From assembly GCF_002223055.1 (NCBI RefSeq), contig NZ_NKFL01000004.1, forward strand, positions 1,860,001 to 1,924,000: a DNA stretch of 64,000 nt, read 5' to 3'. Positions within the stretch are counted from its first letter, which is position 1; every line of letters starts with the position of its first letter. A program made the position numbers and the translations under genes. Under the pieces are notes generated by a model that saw only the letters and a program-made list of their open reading frames with translations, was not told the DNA's origin and made no database searches. The DNA comes from Burkholderia sp. HI2500 (lineage in GTDB: Bacteria; Pseudomonadota; Gammaproteobacteria; Burkholderiales; Burkholderiaceae). This document shows positions 40,731 to 55,168 of the stretch, in pieces.

Positions 40731-41546
40731 ATGGCTATTACGCTCAAAAACGAACACGATATCGCCGAGATGCGCGTCGCCTGCCGTCTCGCGAGCGAAG
40801 TGCTCGACTTCATCACGCCGCACGTCGTCGCGGGCGTGACGACCGCCGAACTCGACCGCCTCTGCCACGAGTTCATGCTCAACGAACAGGGCACGATCCC
40901 GGCGCCGCTGAACTACCAGCCGCCCGGCTACCCGCCGTACCCGAAGGCCACCTGCATTTCGGTCAACGACGTGATCTGCCACGGCATTCCCGGCGAGAAG
41001 GTGATCAAGAACGGCGATGCGCTGAACATCGACATCACCGTGATCAAGAACGGCTACTTCGGCGACACGAGCCGCATGTTCATCGTCGGCGAGGGTTCGA
41101 TCCTCGCGAAGCGCCTCGTGCAGACCACCTACGAATGCATGTGGCTCGGCATCGACCAGGTCAAGCCGGGCGCGCACCTCGGCGACATCGGCTACGCGAT
41201 CCAGAAGCACGCGGAAGCGCAGGGCTACAGCGTCGTGCGCGAATACTGCGGCCACGGCATCGGCACGGTGTTCCACGAAGATCCGCAGGTCGTCCACTAT
41301 GGCCGCCCGGGCACCGGCATCGAACTGAAGGCCGGGATGATCTTCACGATCGAGCCGATGATCAACGCCGGCAAGCGTGACATCCGCACGATGCCCGACC
41401 AGTGGACGGTCAAGACGCGCGACCGCAGCCTGTCGGCGCAGTGGGAGCACACGGTGCTCGTCACCGAAACCGGCTACGAAGTGCTGACCGTATCGGCCGG
41501 CACGCCGGCGCGCCCGGTATTCTCACAACCAGCCGCCGCCGTCTGA
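40731..41546 (+). CDS. map: methionine aminopeptidase, type I
   Basis: The 271-aa metalloprotease removes N-terminal methionine from new proteins. The metal ligands are in DALNIDITVIKNGYFGDTSR (two Asp), EYCGHGIGTVFHEDP (His), MIFTIEPMI (Glu) and WEHTVLVTE (Glu). It is divergent from rpsB and followed by glnD after 45 bp, as usual in Burkholderiales. Confidence 0.97.
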   Translation: MAITLKNEHDIAEMRVACRLASEVLDFITPHVVAGVTTAELDRLCHEFMLNEQGTIPAPLNYQPPGYPPYPKATCISVNDVICHGIPGEKVIKNGDALNIDITVIKNGYFGDTSRMFIVGEGSILAKRLVQTTYECMWLGIDQVKPGAHLGDIGYAIQKHAEAQGYSVVREYCGHGIGTVFHEDPQVVHYGRPGTGIELKAGMIFTIEPMINAGKRDIRTMPDQWTVKTRDRSLSAQWEHTVLVTETGYEVLTVSAGTPARPVFSQPAAAV

Positions 41547-41591
41547 GCGCCGTCGCGCCAGCCCGCCCCACCCGCACCTGAACGGCCGCCC

Positions 41592-44168
41592 ATGAGCGCT
41601 CACGCTGCCCCCTCGCCCGAAGCGCTGTCGCGGCGCGCCGAATTCAAGGCCGCCAAGGCGGAGATGCTCGAGCGCTTTCGCCGCGCGGCGAACGTCGCTT
41701 CGCTGATGCACGCGCTGTCGAAACTCACCGACGAAGCGCTGAAGCGCGTGTGGGACGACTGCGGGCTGCCCGCGACGCTCGCGCTCGTCGCCGTCGGCGG
41801 CTACGGGCGCGGCGAGCTCGCGCCCTATTCCGACGTCGACATCCTCGTGCTGCTGCCCGATGCGCACGATCCGGCACTCGACGCGCGCATCGAGCGCTTC
41901 ATCGGCATGGCGTGGGATCTCGGCCTCGAGATCGGCAGCAGCGTGCGCACGGTCGCGCAGTGCATCGAGGAGGCGTCGCAGGACGTCACGGTGCAGACCT
42001 CGCTGCTGGAAGCGCGCCGCATCGTCGGCAGCACCGCGCTGTTCGAACGCTTCACGGTGCGCTACCACGAGGCGCTCGACGCCCGCGCGTTCTTCACCGC
42101 GAAGGTGCTCGAGATGCGCCAGCGCCACGCGAAGTTCCAGGACACGCCGTACAGCCTCGAGCCGAACGTGAAGGAAAGCCCCGGCGGCTTGCGCGACCTG
42201 CAGACGATCCTGTGGATCGCGCGCGCGGCCGGTTTCGGCAGCAGCTGGCGCGAGCTCGACACGCGTGGTCTCATCTCCGATCGCGAGGCGCGCGAGCTGC
42301 GCCGCAACGAAGGTTTCCTGAAGACGCTGCGCGCGCGGCTGCACGTGATCGCCGGCCGCCGCCAGGACATGCTCGTGTTCGACCTGCAGACGCAGGCCGC
42401 CGAGAGCTTCGGCTATCAGGCGACGCAGGCCAAGCGCGCGAGCGAACAGCTGATGCGCCGCTATTACTGGGCCGCGAAAGCCGTCACGCAGCTCGCGACG
42501 ATCCTGATCCAGAACATCGAGGCGCAGCTGTTCCCCGCGACGAGCGGCATCACGCGCGTGCTGTCGCCCGACCGCTTCGTCGAGAAGCAGGGCATGCTCG
42601 AGATCGTCGACGACGGCGTGTTCGAACGCCACCCCGACGCGATCCTCGAAGCGTTCCTGCTGTACGAGACGACCCGTGGCGTGAAGGGCCTGTCCGCCCG
42701 CACGTTGCGCGCGCTGTACAACTCGCGCGAGATCATGAACAACACGTGGCGCCGCGATCCGCAGAACCGCGACACATTCATGCGGATCCTTCAGCAACCC
42801 GAAGGGATCACGCACGCGTTCCGGTTGATGAACCAGACGAGCGTGCTCGGCCGCTACCTGCTGAACTTCCGCCGCATCGTCGGCCAGATGCAGCACGACC
42901 TGTACCACGTGTACACGGTCGACCAGCACATCCTGATGGTGTTGCGCAACATCCGCCGCTTCGCGGTGGCCGAGCACGCGCACGAATATCCGTTCTGCAG
43001 CCAGCTGATCGGCAACTTCGAGCGCCCGTGGGTGCTGTATGTCGCGGCGCTGTTCCACGACATCGCGAAGGGCCGCGGCGGCGATCACTCGACGCTCGGG
43101 ATGGCCGATGCGCGGCGCTTCTGCCGCGAGCACGGCATCGCCGGCGACGATGCGGCGCTGATCGTGTGGCTCGTCCAGCATCACCTGACGATGAGCCAGG
43201 TCGCGCAGAAGCAGGACACGAGCGACCCCGAAGTCATCAAGCGCTTCGCCGAAGTCGTCGGCAACGAGCGGTACCTCACCGCGCTGTACCTGCTGACCGT
43301 CGCCGATATCCGCGGCACGAGCCCGAAGGTGTGGAACACGTGGAAGGGCAAGCTGCTCGAGGACCTGTACCGCATCACGCTCGCGGTGCTCGGCGGGGCC
43401 AATCCCGACGCGCATTCGGAGCTGAAGTCGCGGCAGGAGCAGGCGCTCGCGCTACTGCGTCTTGAGACCGTGCCCGACGACGCGCATCGCGCGCTGTGGG
43501 ACCAGCTCGATGTCGGCTTCTTCCTGCGTCACGACGCGGCCGACATCGCGTGGCAGACACGCGTGCTGTACCGGCACGTGAATGCCGAAACCGCGATCGT
43601 CCGCGCGCGGCCGTCGCCGATCGGCGACGCGCTGCAGGTGCTCGTGTACGTGAAGGATCGTCCGGACCTGTTCGCGGGCATCTGCGCGTATTTCGACCGC
43701 AACGGGCTGTCGGTGCTCGACGCACGGGTCAGCACGACGCGGCACGGCTATGCGCTCGACAACTTCATCGTCACGCAGACCGAAAGTGACGTGCGGTATC
43801 GCGACATCGCGAATCTCGTCGAGCAGCAACTCGCGTCGCGGCTCACCGAAACCGCCCCGCTGCCGGAGCCGTCCAAGGGCCGCCTGTCGAGGCTGTCCCG
43901 GACGTTTCCGATCACGCCGCGCGTCGACCTGCGGGCCGACGAGCGCGGCCAGTACTACATCCTGTCCGTGTCGGCCAACGACCGGCCGGGCCTTCTCTAT
44001 TCGATCGCGCGCGTACTCGCCGAGCATCGGATCGGCGTCCACGCGGCGCGGATCAATACGCTCGGCGAACGCGTCGAGGACATTTTCCTGCTCGCGGGTG
44101 CCGGCCTGTCCGACAACCGCCTGCAGATCCAGCTCGAAACCGAATTGCTGCGTGCGATCGCAGTCTGA
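41592..44168 (+). CDS. glnD: bifunctional PII uridylyltransferase/uridylyl-removing enzyme
   Basis: The 858-aa nitrogen sensor adds UMP to PII proteins when glutamine is low and removes it when glutamine is high. It has the nucleotidyltransferase motif [19 protein letters not shown] (69-87), the HD hydrolase domain ([15 protein letters not shown], about 490), and two C-terminal ACT domains (about 680 and 795) that bind glutamine. All parts are intact. It follows map. Confidence 0.97.
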   Translation: MSAHAAPSPEALSRRAEFKAAKAEMLERFRRAANVASLMHALSKLTDEALKRVWDDCGLPATLALVAVGGYGRGELAPYSDVDILVLLPDAHDPALDARIERFIGMAWDLGLEIGSSVRTVAQCIEEASQDVTVQTSLLEARRIVGSTALFERFTVRYHEALDARAFFTAKVLEMRQRHAKFQDTPYSLEPNVKESPGGLRDLQTILWIARAAGFGSSWRELDTRGLISDREARELRRNEGFLKTLRARLHVIAGRRQDMLVFDLQTQAAESFGYQATQAKRASEQLMRRYYWAAKAVTQLATILIQNIEAQLFPATSGITRVLSPDRFVEKQGMLEIVDDGVFERHPDAILEAFLLYETTRGVKGLSARTLRALYNSREIMNNTWRRDPQNRDTFMRILQQPEGITHAFRLMNQTSVLGRYLLNFRRIVGQMQHDLYHVYTVDQHILMVLRNIRRFAVAEHAHEYPFCSQLIGNFERPWVLYVAALFHDIAKGRGGDHSTLGMADARRFCREHGIAGDDAALIVWLVQHHLTMSQVAQKQDTSDPEVIKRFAEVVGNERYLTALYLLTVADIRGTSPKVWNTWKGKLLEDLYRITLAVLGGANPDAHSELKSRQEQALALLRLETVPDDAHRALWDQLDVGFFLRHDAADIAWQTRVLYRHVNAETAIVRARPSPIGDALQVLVYVKDRPDLFAGICAYFDRNGLSVLDARVSTTRHGYALDNFIVTQTESDVRYRDIANLVEQQLASRLTETAPLPEPSKGRLSRLSRTFPITPRVDLRADERGQYYILSVSANDRPGLLYSIARVLAEHRIGVHAARINTLGERVEDIFLLAGAGLSDNRLQIQLETELLRAIAV

Positions 44169-44184
44169 ATGAATTCCAGCGTTT

Positions 44185-46185
44185 ATGCGCACCAAATTAA
44201 CCGTCAAGAATCCGAAGCCGGCGTCGCCGACCCGCGCCCCTGTCCGCTCCGGCAGCCTCGTCGCCCGCAAGGCGGTGCGTCCCGCCACGCCTCCCGCCGG
44301 GGACAAGCCGGCCCGCCCGAAGAAGGCGCCCCCGGCCGGCGCCGGCGAACGCACGTTCAAGCCGCGCGCTGCCGCGGGCGCCGAGCGCCCCGGCGCCGAT
44401 CGCGCACCGGCCAAGCGTGCACCGCGTGACGGCGGTGCGGAACGCGGCACGCGCGCCCCTTATCGCGACAACGCGGCCGGGGAAGGCGCGAAGCGCAGCT
44501 TCGGCGACCGCCGTACGTCGTCGGACCGTCCGCCGCGGCGTGATGACGACGCGCGGCCGAGTCGTGCAGGTGGCGAAGGCGGTGCACGCGCGCCGTATCG
44601 CGACAACGCGGGCGGTGAAGGCGCGAAGCGCAGCTTCGGCGACCGCCGCACGTCGTCGGATCGTCCGCCGCGCCGCGACGACGATGCGCGGCCGCGTCGT
44701 GCAGGTGGCGAAGGCGGCGCACGCGCTCCGTATCGCGACAACGCAGGCGGTGAGGGTGTAAAACGCAGCTTCGGTGACCGTCGTACGCCGTCGGATCGTC
44801 CGCCCCGCCGCGATGACGACGCACGGCCGCGTCGTGCAGGGGGCGAAGGCGGCGCACGCACGCCTTATCGCGACAACGCAGGCGGTGAAGGCGCGAAGCG
44901 CAGCTTCGGCGACCGTCGCACGTCGTCGGATCGCCCGCCCCGCCGCGATGACGACGCCCGCCCGCGCCGCGCAGGCGCTGAAGACGGCAAGCGCCCGTCG
45001 TATCGCGACAACGCATCCGGCGAAGGTGCGAAGCGCAGCTTCGGCGACCGCCGCACGTCGTCCGATCGCCCGCCGCGCCGTGATGACGATGCACGTCCGC
45101 GTCGCGCAGGTTCCAGTGAAGGCAACGCACGCGCACCGTATCGCGACAAGGCAGCCGGCGAAGGCGCGAAGCGCAGCTTTGGCGACCGCCGCACGTCGTC
45201 CGATCGCCCGCCGCGCCGTGATGACGATGCCCGCCCGCGCCGCGCAGGCGCTGACGACGGCAAGCGCCCGTCGTATCGCGACAAGCCTGCCGGCGAAGGT
45301 GCGAAGCGCAGCTTCGGCGACCGCCCGGCCCGCCCCGCACGCGACGGCGAGCGCCGCTCGTTCGGTGCGGTCAAGACCGCGCAACCGGTCAAGCGCGCCG
45401 CCGCCGACGTTGACTACGGCGACGAATCGGGCCTGATGCGCCTGTCGAAACGGATGTCCGAGCTCGGCATGTGCTCGCGCCGCGAAGCCGACGAATGGAT
45501 CGAAAAGGGCTGGGTGCTCGTCGACGGCGAACGCATCGACACGCTCGGCACCAAGGTCCGCGCGGACCAGAAGATCGAGATCGACGAACGCGCGAGCGCC
45601 GCGCAGGCCGCGCAAGTGACGATCCTGCTGCACAAGCCGGTCGGCTACGTGTCCGGCCAGGCGGAAGACGGCTACGAGCCCGCGGCCGTGCTGATCACGC
45701 GCGCGAACCGCTGGAGCGGCGACCATTCGCCGGTGCGCTTCTCGCCGCAGCATCTGCACGCCCTCGCACCGGCCGGCCGCCTGGACATCGATTCGACCGG
45801 CCTGCTCGTGCTGACGCAAAACGGCGTGATCGCGAAGCAGCTGATCGGCGAGCAGTCGGACATCGACAAGGAGTACCTGGTGCGCGTGCGCTTCGGCGAA
45901 CGGCTCATCGACATCGACCAGCACTTCCCCGCGGAATCGCTCGCGAAGCTGCGCCACGGCCTCGAGCTCGACGGCGTCGCGCTGAAGCCCGCGATGGTGA
46001 GCTGGCAGAACGGCGAGCAGTTGCGCTTCGTGTTGCGCGAAGGCAAGAAGCGCCAGATCCGTCGCATGTGCGAGCTGGTGGGCCTCGACGTGATCGGCCT
46101 GAAGCGCGTCCGGATGGGCCGCGTGATGCTCGGCGCCCTGCCGCAGGGTCAATGGCGCTATCTGTCGGCCGACGAGACGTTCTGA
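44185..46185 (+). CDS. RluB-type rRNA pseudouridine synthase with repetitive N-terminal extension
   Basis: The C-terminal half (about residues 400-640 of 666) is an S4 RNA-binding domain (MRLSKRMSELGMCSRREAD) plus a RsuA/RluB catalytic domain with Asp at about 534 in GRLDIDSTGLL. It modifies U2605 of 23S rRNA or a similar site. The first 390 residues are a basic, disordered region, of which 94-364 are six tandem copies of a 45-46-residue unit with the core GEGAKRSFGDRRTSSDRPPR and a partial seventh. It starts 16 bp after glnD. The extension may bind RNA; its copy number probably varies between strains. Confidence 0.9.
   Translation: MRTKLTVKNPKPASPTRAPVRSGSLVARKAVRPATPPAGDKPARPKKAPPAGAGERTFKPRAAAGAERPGADRAPAKRAPRDGGAERGTRAPYRDNAAGEGAKRSFGDRRTSSDRPPRRDDDARPSRAGGEGGARAPYRDNAGGEGAKRSFGDRRTSSDRPPRRDDDARPRRAGGEGGARAPYRDNAGGEGVKRSFGDRRTPSDRPPRRDDDARPRRAGGEGGARTPYRDNAGGEGAKRSFGDRRTSSDRPPRRDDDARPRRAGAEDGKRPSYRDNASGEGAKRSFGDRRTSSDRPPRRDDDARPRRAGSSEGNARAPYRDKAAGEGAKRSFGDRRTSSDRPPRRDDDARPRRAGADDGKRPSYRDKPAGEGAKRSFGDRPARPARDGERRSFGAVKTAQPVKRAAADVDYGDESGLMRLSKRMSELGMCSRREADEWIEKGWVLVDGERIDTLGTKVRADQKIEIDERASAAQAAQVTILLHKPVGYVSGQAEDGYEPAAVLITRANRWSGDHSPVRFSPQHLHALAPAGRLDIDSTGLLVLTQNGVIAKQLIGEQSDIDKEYLVRVRFGERLIDIDQHFPAESLAKLRHGLELDGVALKPAMVSWQNGEQLRFVLREGKKRQIRRMCELVGLDVIGLKRVRMGRVMLGALPQGQWRYLSADETF
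44464..45276 (+). repeat. 135-bp tandem repeat within pseudouridine synthase gene
   Basis: Six consecutive units (five of 135 bp, one of 138 bp) keep the reading frame, and a degenerate seventh begins at 45277. Each encodes RDNAxGEGAKRSFGDRR and a D-D-D-A-R-P-x-R-A-G segment. The DNA copies differ mainly at third positions, so the array is not very recent, yet the protein is held nearly constant. Confidence 0.9.
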
Positions 46186-46216
46186 TCGCGGGCGCATACA
46201 CGTGCGCGACGCAACG

Positions 46217-46242
46217 AAAAATCCCGCGCAAGCGGGCTTTTT
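46217..46242. terminator. bidirectional terminator, pseudouridine synthase/def
   Basis: The stem CCCGC-GCAA-GCGGG (46223-46236) is extended by an A-run (46217-46221) opposite a T-run (46238-46242), giving a uridine tail each way between convergent genes. Confidence 0.75.
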
Positions 46243-46274
46243 CTTGTCTGCGAGAAGCCGGCAAAGCCGGCCAA

Positions 46275-50330
<4,056 letters not shown>

Positions 50331-50415
50331 GCACGCTCCATCAGCAATTCTTGTTCGTCGGAACCGCGAACGGGCGCCCATGCGCCGCGCGAACGCGGTC
50401 CGGTTTCGTCAAACG

Positions 50416-53400
50416 TCAATTCTGGGCAAAACCCGCGGCGGTTTCCATGTCCACCGCAACGATCCGCGACACGCCCTGCTCCTGCATCGTCACGCCGATC
50501 AGCTGCTGCGCCATTTCCATCGCGATCTTGTTGTGCGAGATGAACAGGAACTGCGTCTTGTCGGACATCGCGCGCACGAGATTCGCGAAACGCTCGGTGT
50601 TCGCGTCGTCGAGCGGCGCGTCGACCTCGTCGAGCAGACAGAACGGCGCCGGGTTCAGCTGGAACATCGCGAACACCAGTGCAGTCGCGGTCAGCGCCTT
50701 CTCGCCGCCCGACAGCAGGTGGATCGTCGCGTTCTTCTTGCCCGGCGGCTGCGCCATCACCTGCACGCCGGCGTCGAGGATTTCGTCGCCCGTCATGATC
50801 AGCTTCGCCTGGCCGCCGCCGAACAGGCGCGGGAACAGGTCGCTGAAGTGACGGTTAACCTCGTCGAAGGTGCCCTGCAGCAGCGTGCGGGTTTCCTGGT
50901 CGATCTTGTGGATCGCGTCCTCGAGCGTCGTGATCGCGTCGATCAGGTCGGCCGACTGCGCATCGAGGAACACCTTGCGCTCGCTCGCGGCCTTCAGCTC
51001 GTCGAGCGCGGCCATGTTCACCGGGCCGAGCGCGTTGATCGCGTTGTTCAGGCGCGTGACCTCGCCCTGCAGGTACGACGGCTTCAGATCCGGCGTGAGC
51101 TTCTCGCGCAGCGCTTCCTCGTCGACCTCGGCCGTCGTCAGTTGCTCGGCGAACTGCTCGACCGACAGGCGCGCGGCCTGCTCCTTCAACTGCAATTCGG
51201 TGATGCGGTCGCGCAACGGTTGCAGCGAGCGCTCGGCGACGAGTCGCTGCTCGTCCGACGCGCGCAGCTTCGCGGTCAGGTCATCGAGTTCGATCCGCGC
51301 GGCCTGCAGCGCCTCTTCCTTCACCGCGCGAATCTCGAGCGCGTCCTGCAGGCCCGTGTGCGCGGTCTGCTCGTTGATCGTCTCGAGCTCGGCGCGTGCG
51401 TCTTCGAGCGACGCGGCGACACGCTCGCTCTGCTCGTGTGCAACCTGGATGCTGCGCTTGAGCTCGTCGATCCGCGTCACGGCATTGCGTGCGGCGAAGC
51501 GCGCGTCGTTCGCGCCGCGCTCCAGGTCACGCGCTTCCTGACGCGCCTGCGTCAGCGATTCGTCGAGCGCTTCGAATGCGAGCTGGTTGTCCTCGAAGCG
51601 CGCCTGCAGTTCGGCCAGTTCGCCGTCGAAACGCTCGAAATTCGCTTCCGACTCCGCGCGCATCGCGCGCTGCTCTTCGATCTGCGCGCCGATTTCCTCG
51701 AGTTCCTCGCGGATCTGCGTGCTGCGCTGCGTGTAACGTTCGTGCGCCTGCGCAAGCTTCAGCACGTCCATCTGCAACGCATGCACGCGCTGCGTCGCAC
51801 GCTCTGCCTGTGCGCGCACGTCGCCGAGTGCCTGCGTGGCCTGCGTGTGCGTGGCTTCCGCGCGGACAGCGGCCGTGCGCGCCTCGTCGGCGAGCAGCGC
51901 CTGTGCACGCACCTGGCGCGTCAGGTTTTCGATTTCCTGCTGGCGGGCCAGCATCCCGGCCTGCTCCGAATCGGCCGCATACAGCTGCACGCCGACGCGC
52001 GTGACGATATGGCCGGCCTTGACGACGAACGCGCCGCCTGCCGGCAGCTGCGTGCGCGTCGCAAGCGCCTGCGCGACGTCGTCGGCAACGTACACGTTGC
52101 CGAGCCAGTCGTTCAGCACCGCGCGGATGCCCGCATCGTCGATGCGCACGAGCGACAGCACCGGACGCAGGCCGGCCACGGCCGCCGGCGGTTCGCCGGC
52201 CGCGGGCGGCGCATAGAACGCGAGCTTCGCGGGCGGTGCGTCGGTCGCAAAAGCCTTCACCCAGTCGAGATTCGACACTTCGAGCGCGGCGAGGCGCTCG
52301 CGCAGCACCGCTTCGAGCGCCGCTTCCCAGCCGGCTTCGACGTGCAGCTTCTTCCACAGACGCGGCAGCGCGCCGAGCTCGTGCTTGTCGAGCCACGGCT
52401 GCACCTTGCCTTCGGTCTGAACATTTTCCTGCAGCTGCTTCAGCGCGGCGAGACGCGCCTCGAGCTGGTGGATCTGCGCGGCTTCGGCCTGCACGCGCTC
52501 CTGCGCGGCACGGCGTTCGCCATCGAGGCGCGGCACCGTTTCCTGCGCGTCGGCGAGGCGCGCCTGCGCTTCGGCCAGGATCTCTTCCTGCTCGGCGAGC
52601 TGCATGCGCAGCTCCTCGAGCTGAGCCTCGTCCGGCGCGTCGAGCCCGCCCGCTTCGCTCTTCAGGCGCTCATGGCGCTGCTGCAGCTGCTGGAGCTGCT
52701 GGTCGGCGTTGCGCTGGTGCGCGGCTTCGAGCTTCAGCGACTGTTCGGTCTGCGCGATCCGCGCGCGCTCGTCGTTGAGCTGCGCCTGCGCATCGCGGAA
52801 CTTCGCTTCGAGCGCCGGCAGCGCGTCGTGCTTCGCGGCGGCGTTGTCTTCGGCGAGCGCGGCCTTCTCGTCGGCCATCGCGCGCGCTTCCTCGGCTTCC
52901 TCGAGCTCGTCCTGCGCCTTCTCGGCCTGCGCGCGCCATTGCTCGCGCTGCGCATTCAGTGCGGCGATCTGCGCCTGCACGCGGTTGCGCGATTCGACGA
53001 TGAACTTGATCTCGGCTTCGAGGCGACTCACCTCGGCGTTCGCTTCGTAGAGCGAGCCCTGCGCGCCCTGCATCGCGTCGCTTGCGGAGTAATGCGCAAC
53101 GCGCAGCGTCTCGAGCTGCGCCTCGACCTCGCGCAGCTTCGCCGTTTGCGCCTCGAGGTCGATCTGCGCCTGTTCGATCGCGCGCTGCTGCTTCTGCTGC
53201 TCGCCGGCGGCCTCGTTCTTGCGCAGCAGCCACAACAGGCGCTGCTTCTCCTCGCCGTCGGCGACGAGTTCCTTGTACTTGGTGGCAACGACGGCCTGCG
53301 CCTCGAGCTTCTCGAGGTTCGCGCCGAGCTCGCGGACGATGTCCTCGACGCGGGTCAGGTTCTCGCGCGTGTCGTGCAGGCGGTTCTCGGTCTCGCGGCG

Positions 53401-53928
53401 GCGTTCCTTGTACTTCGACACGCCCGCGGCTTCCTCGAGGAACACGCGCAGCTCTTCCGGCTTCGCCTCGATGATCCGGGCGATCATGCCCTGCCCGATG
53501 ATCGCGTACGCACGCGGCCCGAGGCCGGTGCCGAGGAAGATGTCCTGGATGTCGCGGCGGCGCGCCGGCAGGTTGTTGATGTAGTAACTCGACGTGCCGT
53601 CGCGCGTCAGCACGCGCTTCACGGCGATCTCGCCGTACTGGCCCCACTGGCCGGCCGCGCGGCCGTCGGAGTTGTCGAAGATCAGTTCGACGCTGGCCCG
53701 GCTGCCGGGCTTGCGGGCGGTCGAGCCGTTGAAGATCACGTCCTGCATCGATTCGCCGCGCAGCTCGGAAGCGCGCGACTCGCCGAGCACCCAGCGCACG
53801 GCATCGATGATGTTGGACTTGCCGCACCCGTTCGGGCCCACCACGCCGACAAGCTGGCCCGGAACCTGGAAATGCGTGGGATCGACAAAGGATTTGAAGC
53901 CAGCGAGTTTGATCGAGCTCAGACGCAC
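50416..53928 (-). CDS. smc: chromosome segregation protein SMC
   Basis: The 1170-aa ATPase organises and segregates chromosomes. Walker A (GPNGCGKSN, about 32-40) is near the N terminus, two long coiled coils flank the hinge (about 510-660), and the ABC signature LLSGGEKALTATALVFA and Walker B CLLDEVDAPLDDAN are at the C terminus. The start is a GTG at 53928, which gives VRLSSIKLAGFKSF; the long upstream frame is not coding. It leads smc-zipA-ligA-def. Confidence 0.97.
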   Translation of the reverse strand: MRLSSIKLAGFKSFVDPTHFQVPGQLVGVVGPNGCGKSNIIDAVRWVLGESRASELRGESMQDVIFNGSTARKPGSRASVELIFDNSDGRAAGQWGQYGEIAVKRVLTRDGTSSYYINNLPARRRDIQDIFLGTGLGPRAYAIIGQGMIARIIEAKPEELRVFLEEAAGVSKYKERRRETENRLHDTRENLTRVEDIVRELGANLEKLEAQAVVATKYKELVADGEEKQRLLWLLRKNEAAGEQQKQQRAIEQAQIDLEAQTAKLREVEAQLETLRVAHYSASDAMQGAQGSLYEANAEVSRLEAEIKFIVESRNRVQAQIAALNAQREQWRAQAEKAQDELEEAEEARAMADEKAALAEDNAAAKHDALPALEAKFRDAQAQLNDERARIAQTEQSLKLEAAHQRNADQQLQQLQQRHERLKSEAGGLDAPDEAQLEELRMQLAEQEEILAEAQARLADAQETVPRLDGERRAAQERVQAEAAQIHQLEARLAALKQLQENVQTEGKVQPWLDKHELGALPRLWKKLHVEAGWEAALEAVLRERLAALEVSNLDWVKAFATDAPPAKLAFYAPPAAGEPPAAVAGLRPVLSLVRIDDAGIRAVLNDWLGNVYVADDVAQALATRTQLPAGGAFVVKAGHIVTRVGVQLYAADSEQAGMLARQQEIENLTRQVRAQALLADEARTAAVRAEATHTQATQALGDVRAQAERATQRVHALQMDVLKLAQAHERYTQRSTQIREELEEIGAQIEEQRAMRAESEANFERFDGELAELQARFEDNQLAFEALDESLTQARQEARDLERGANDARFAARNAVTRIDELKRSIQVAHEQSERVAASLEDARAELETINEQTAHTGLQDALEIRAVKEEALQAARIELDDLTAKLRASDEQRLVAERSLQPLRDRITELQLKEQAARLSVEQFAEQLTTAEVDEEALREKLTPDLKPSYLQGEVTRLNNAINALGPVNMAALDELKAASERKVFLDAQSADLIDAITTLEDAIHKIDQETRTLLQGTFDEVNRHFSDLFPRLFGGGQAKLIMTGDEILDAGVQVMAQPPGKKNATIHLLSGGEKALTATALVFAMFQLNPAPFCLLDEVDAPLDDANTERFANLVRAMSDKTQFLFISHNKIAMEMAQQLIGVTMQEQGVSRIVAVDMETAAGFAQN

Positions 53929-54067
53929 GGCGGTATCGGATGTGAAGAAGGTGTGAAACGGACGGAGCCGCACTGCGCGAGGCCGGACGGCCCATGCGCG
54001 CGATGCGCTCCGGAATTCAAAAGCGGGGCCGCGCGCATACAGCGTTGGGCCCCGCAAACGGCTTCCA

Positions 54068-55009
54068 TCATACCATCGCGCGTGCGCCGTCCCGACCGTC
54101 GCCGGGTTTGTCCGGTGCCGGCGCGGCACGATGGACCCGGCTCGACAGCAGCGTCGCCAGCACGATGCACGCGCCGCCCGCCCACTCGCGCGCGCTCGGC
54201 AGCTCGTTCGCGAACACCCAGGCCGACAACGCGGTGATCACGATCTCGAACAGCATGATGATCGACGCACGGTTCGCCGGCACGCGCGCCAGCCCGTATT
54301 GCACGAGCAGGTTGTTCGACGCCATCGTCACGCCGATCGCGACGATGATCAGCGCGGCCGTGCCGAGGTGGCCGCCCGCCGGCGCAGCCGGTATCCCCTC
54401 GAACAGCGACGCGATCGCGCCGAACACCGCCGCGCCGCCGAACAGCGTCGCGGTACGCATCTCGGCGCGCATCTCCGGCAGCTCACGGCTCGCCTTGATC
54501 ACGAGCACGTTGCTCATCGCGAAGCTCAACCCGGCCGCGAGACCGGCCCATTCGGCCGGGGTGGCCGGCAACGGCAGGCCGAGCGTCGGCGACCACAGCA
54601 TCAGCATCGCGCCGCCGATCGACAGCGCCGCGAGCCCCGCGCCGGCCCAGGTCAGCCGCTCGCGCAGCAGGAAGTGCGCATAGATCGCGGTCCACGCGGG
54701 GGTCAGGTAGAACAGCAGCATCACGCGCAGCACCTCGCCGTGGATCGTGCCCCACACGAACCCGAGGTTCGTCACGCCGGCCGTCACCGCGATGCCGGGC
54801 AGCACCCAGTGCCAGCGCAGCGTCGCGATCGTGCGGTGGCGCGCGACGATCACGAACAGGAAGGCGACGAGGCTCGTCAGCGCGCTCGCCAGCGTGCCCG
54901 TCACGCCGAGCGACGCCAGGATCCGCAGCGGATACCAGATCAGGCCCCATACCGATGCGCCGATCAGGATGGCCAGCGTCGGCAGGCTGCCGCGTACCGC
55001 GTTATTCAT
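54068..55009 (-). CDS. EamA/DMT family transporter
   Basis: The 313-aa protein has ten hydrophobic segments in two EamA halves (LAILIGASVWGLIWYPLR, then GLAAGLSFAMSNVLVIKA). The ATG at 55009 was chosen because AAAGGG lies about 11 nt upstream; a TTG at 55018 is too close to that site. It is divergent from dapC, so it may or may not export a related amino acid. Substrate unknown. Confidence 0.88.
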   Translation of the reverse strand: MNNAVRGSLPTLAILIGASVWGLIWYPLRILASLGVTGTLASALTSLVAFLFVIVARHRTIATLRWHWVLPGIAVTAGVTNLGFVWGTIHGEVLRVMLLFYLTPAWTAIYAHFLLRERLTWAGAGLAALSIGGAMLMLWSPTLGLPLPATPAEWAGLAAGLSFAMSNVLVIKASRELPEMRAEMRTATLFGGAAVFGAIASLFEGIPAAPAGGHLGTAALIIVAIGVTMASNNLLVQYGLARVPANRASIIMLFEIVITALSAWVFANELPSAREWAGGACIVLATLLSSRVHRAAPAPDKPGDGRDGARAMV

Positions 55010-55079
55010 TTGGTTCAATACCCTTTATTCGACCGGCCCGGCCGCCGTTCCGGCAGGCCGTGACCGCATTCCGTCACGC

Positions 55080-55085
55080 TATAAT
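55080..55085 (+). promoter_or_regulatory. -10 element for dapC
   Basis: A perfect TATAAT lies 83 bp before the dapC ATG. No convincing -35 is seen at 16-18 bp (GCCGTG at 17 bp), so the promoter may need an activator or an extended element. Confidence 0.4.
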
Positions 55086-55168
55086 CGTCCGTTGCGACCC
55101 GCGCGCCATCGGCGCCCGTTCGCAGCCGCGCGGCGCGCCCGCCGCTTCTTTCGCTCCAACCGGCCGCG

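Noticed and set aside
44464..45276. CRISPR-like array of 135-bp repeats
   Set aside because: The units are contiguous, in frame and coding, with no unique spacers; they are a protein tandem repeat.
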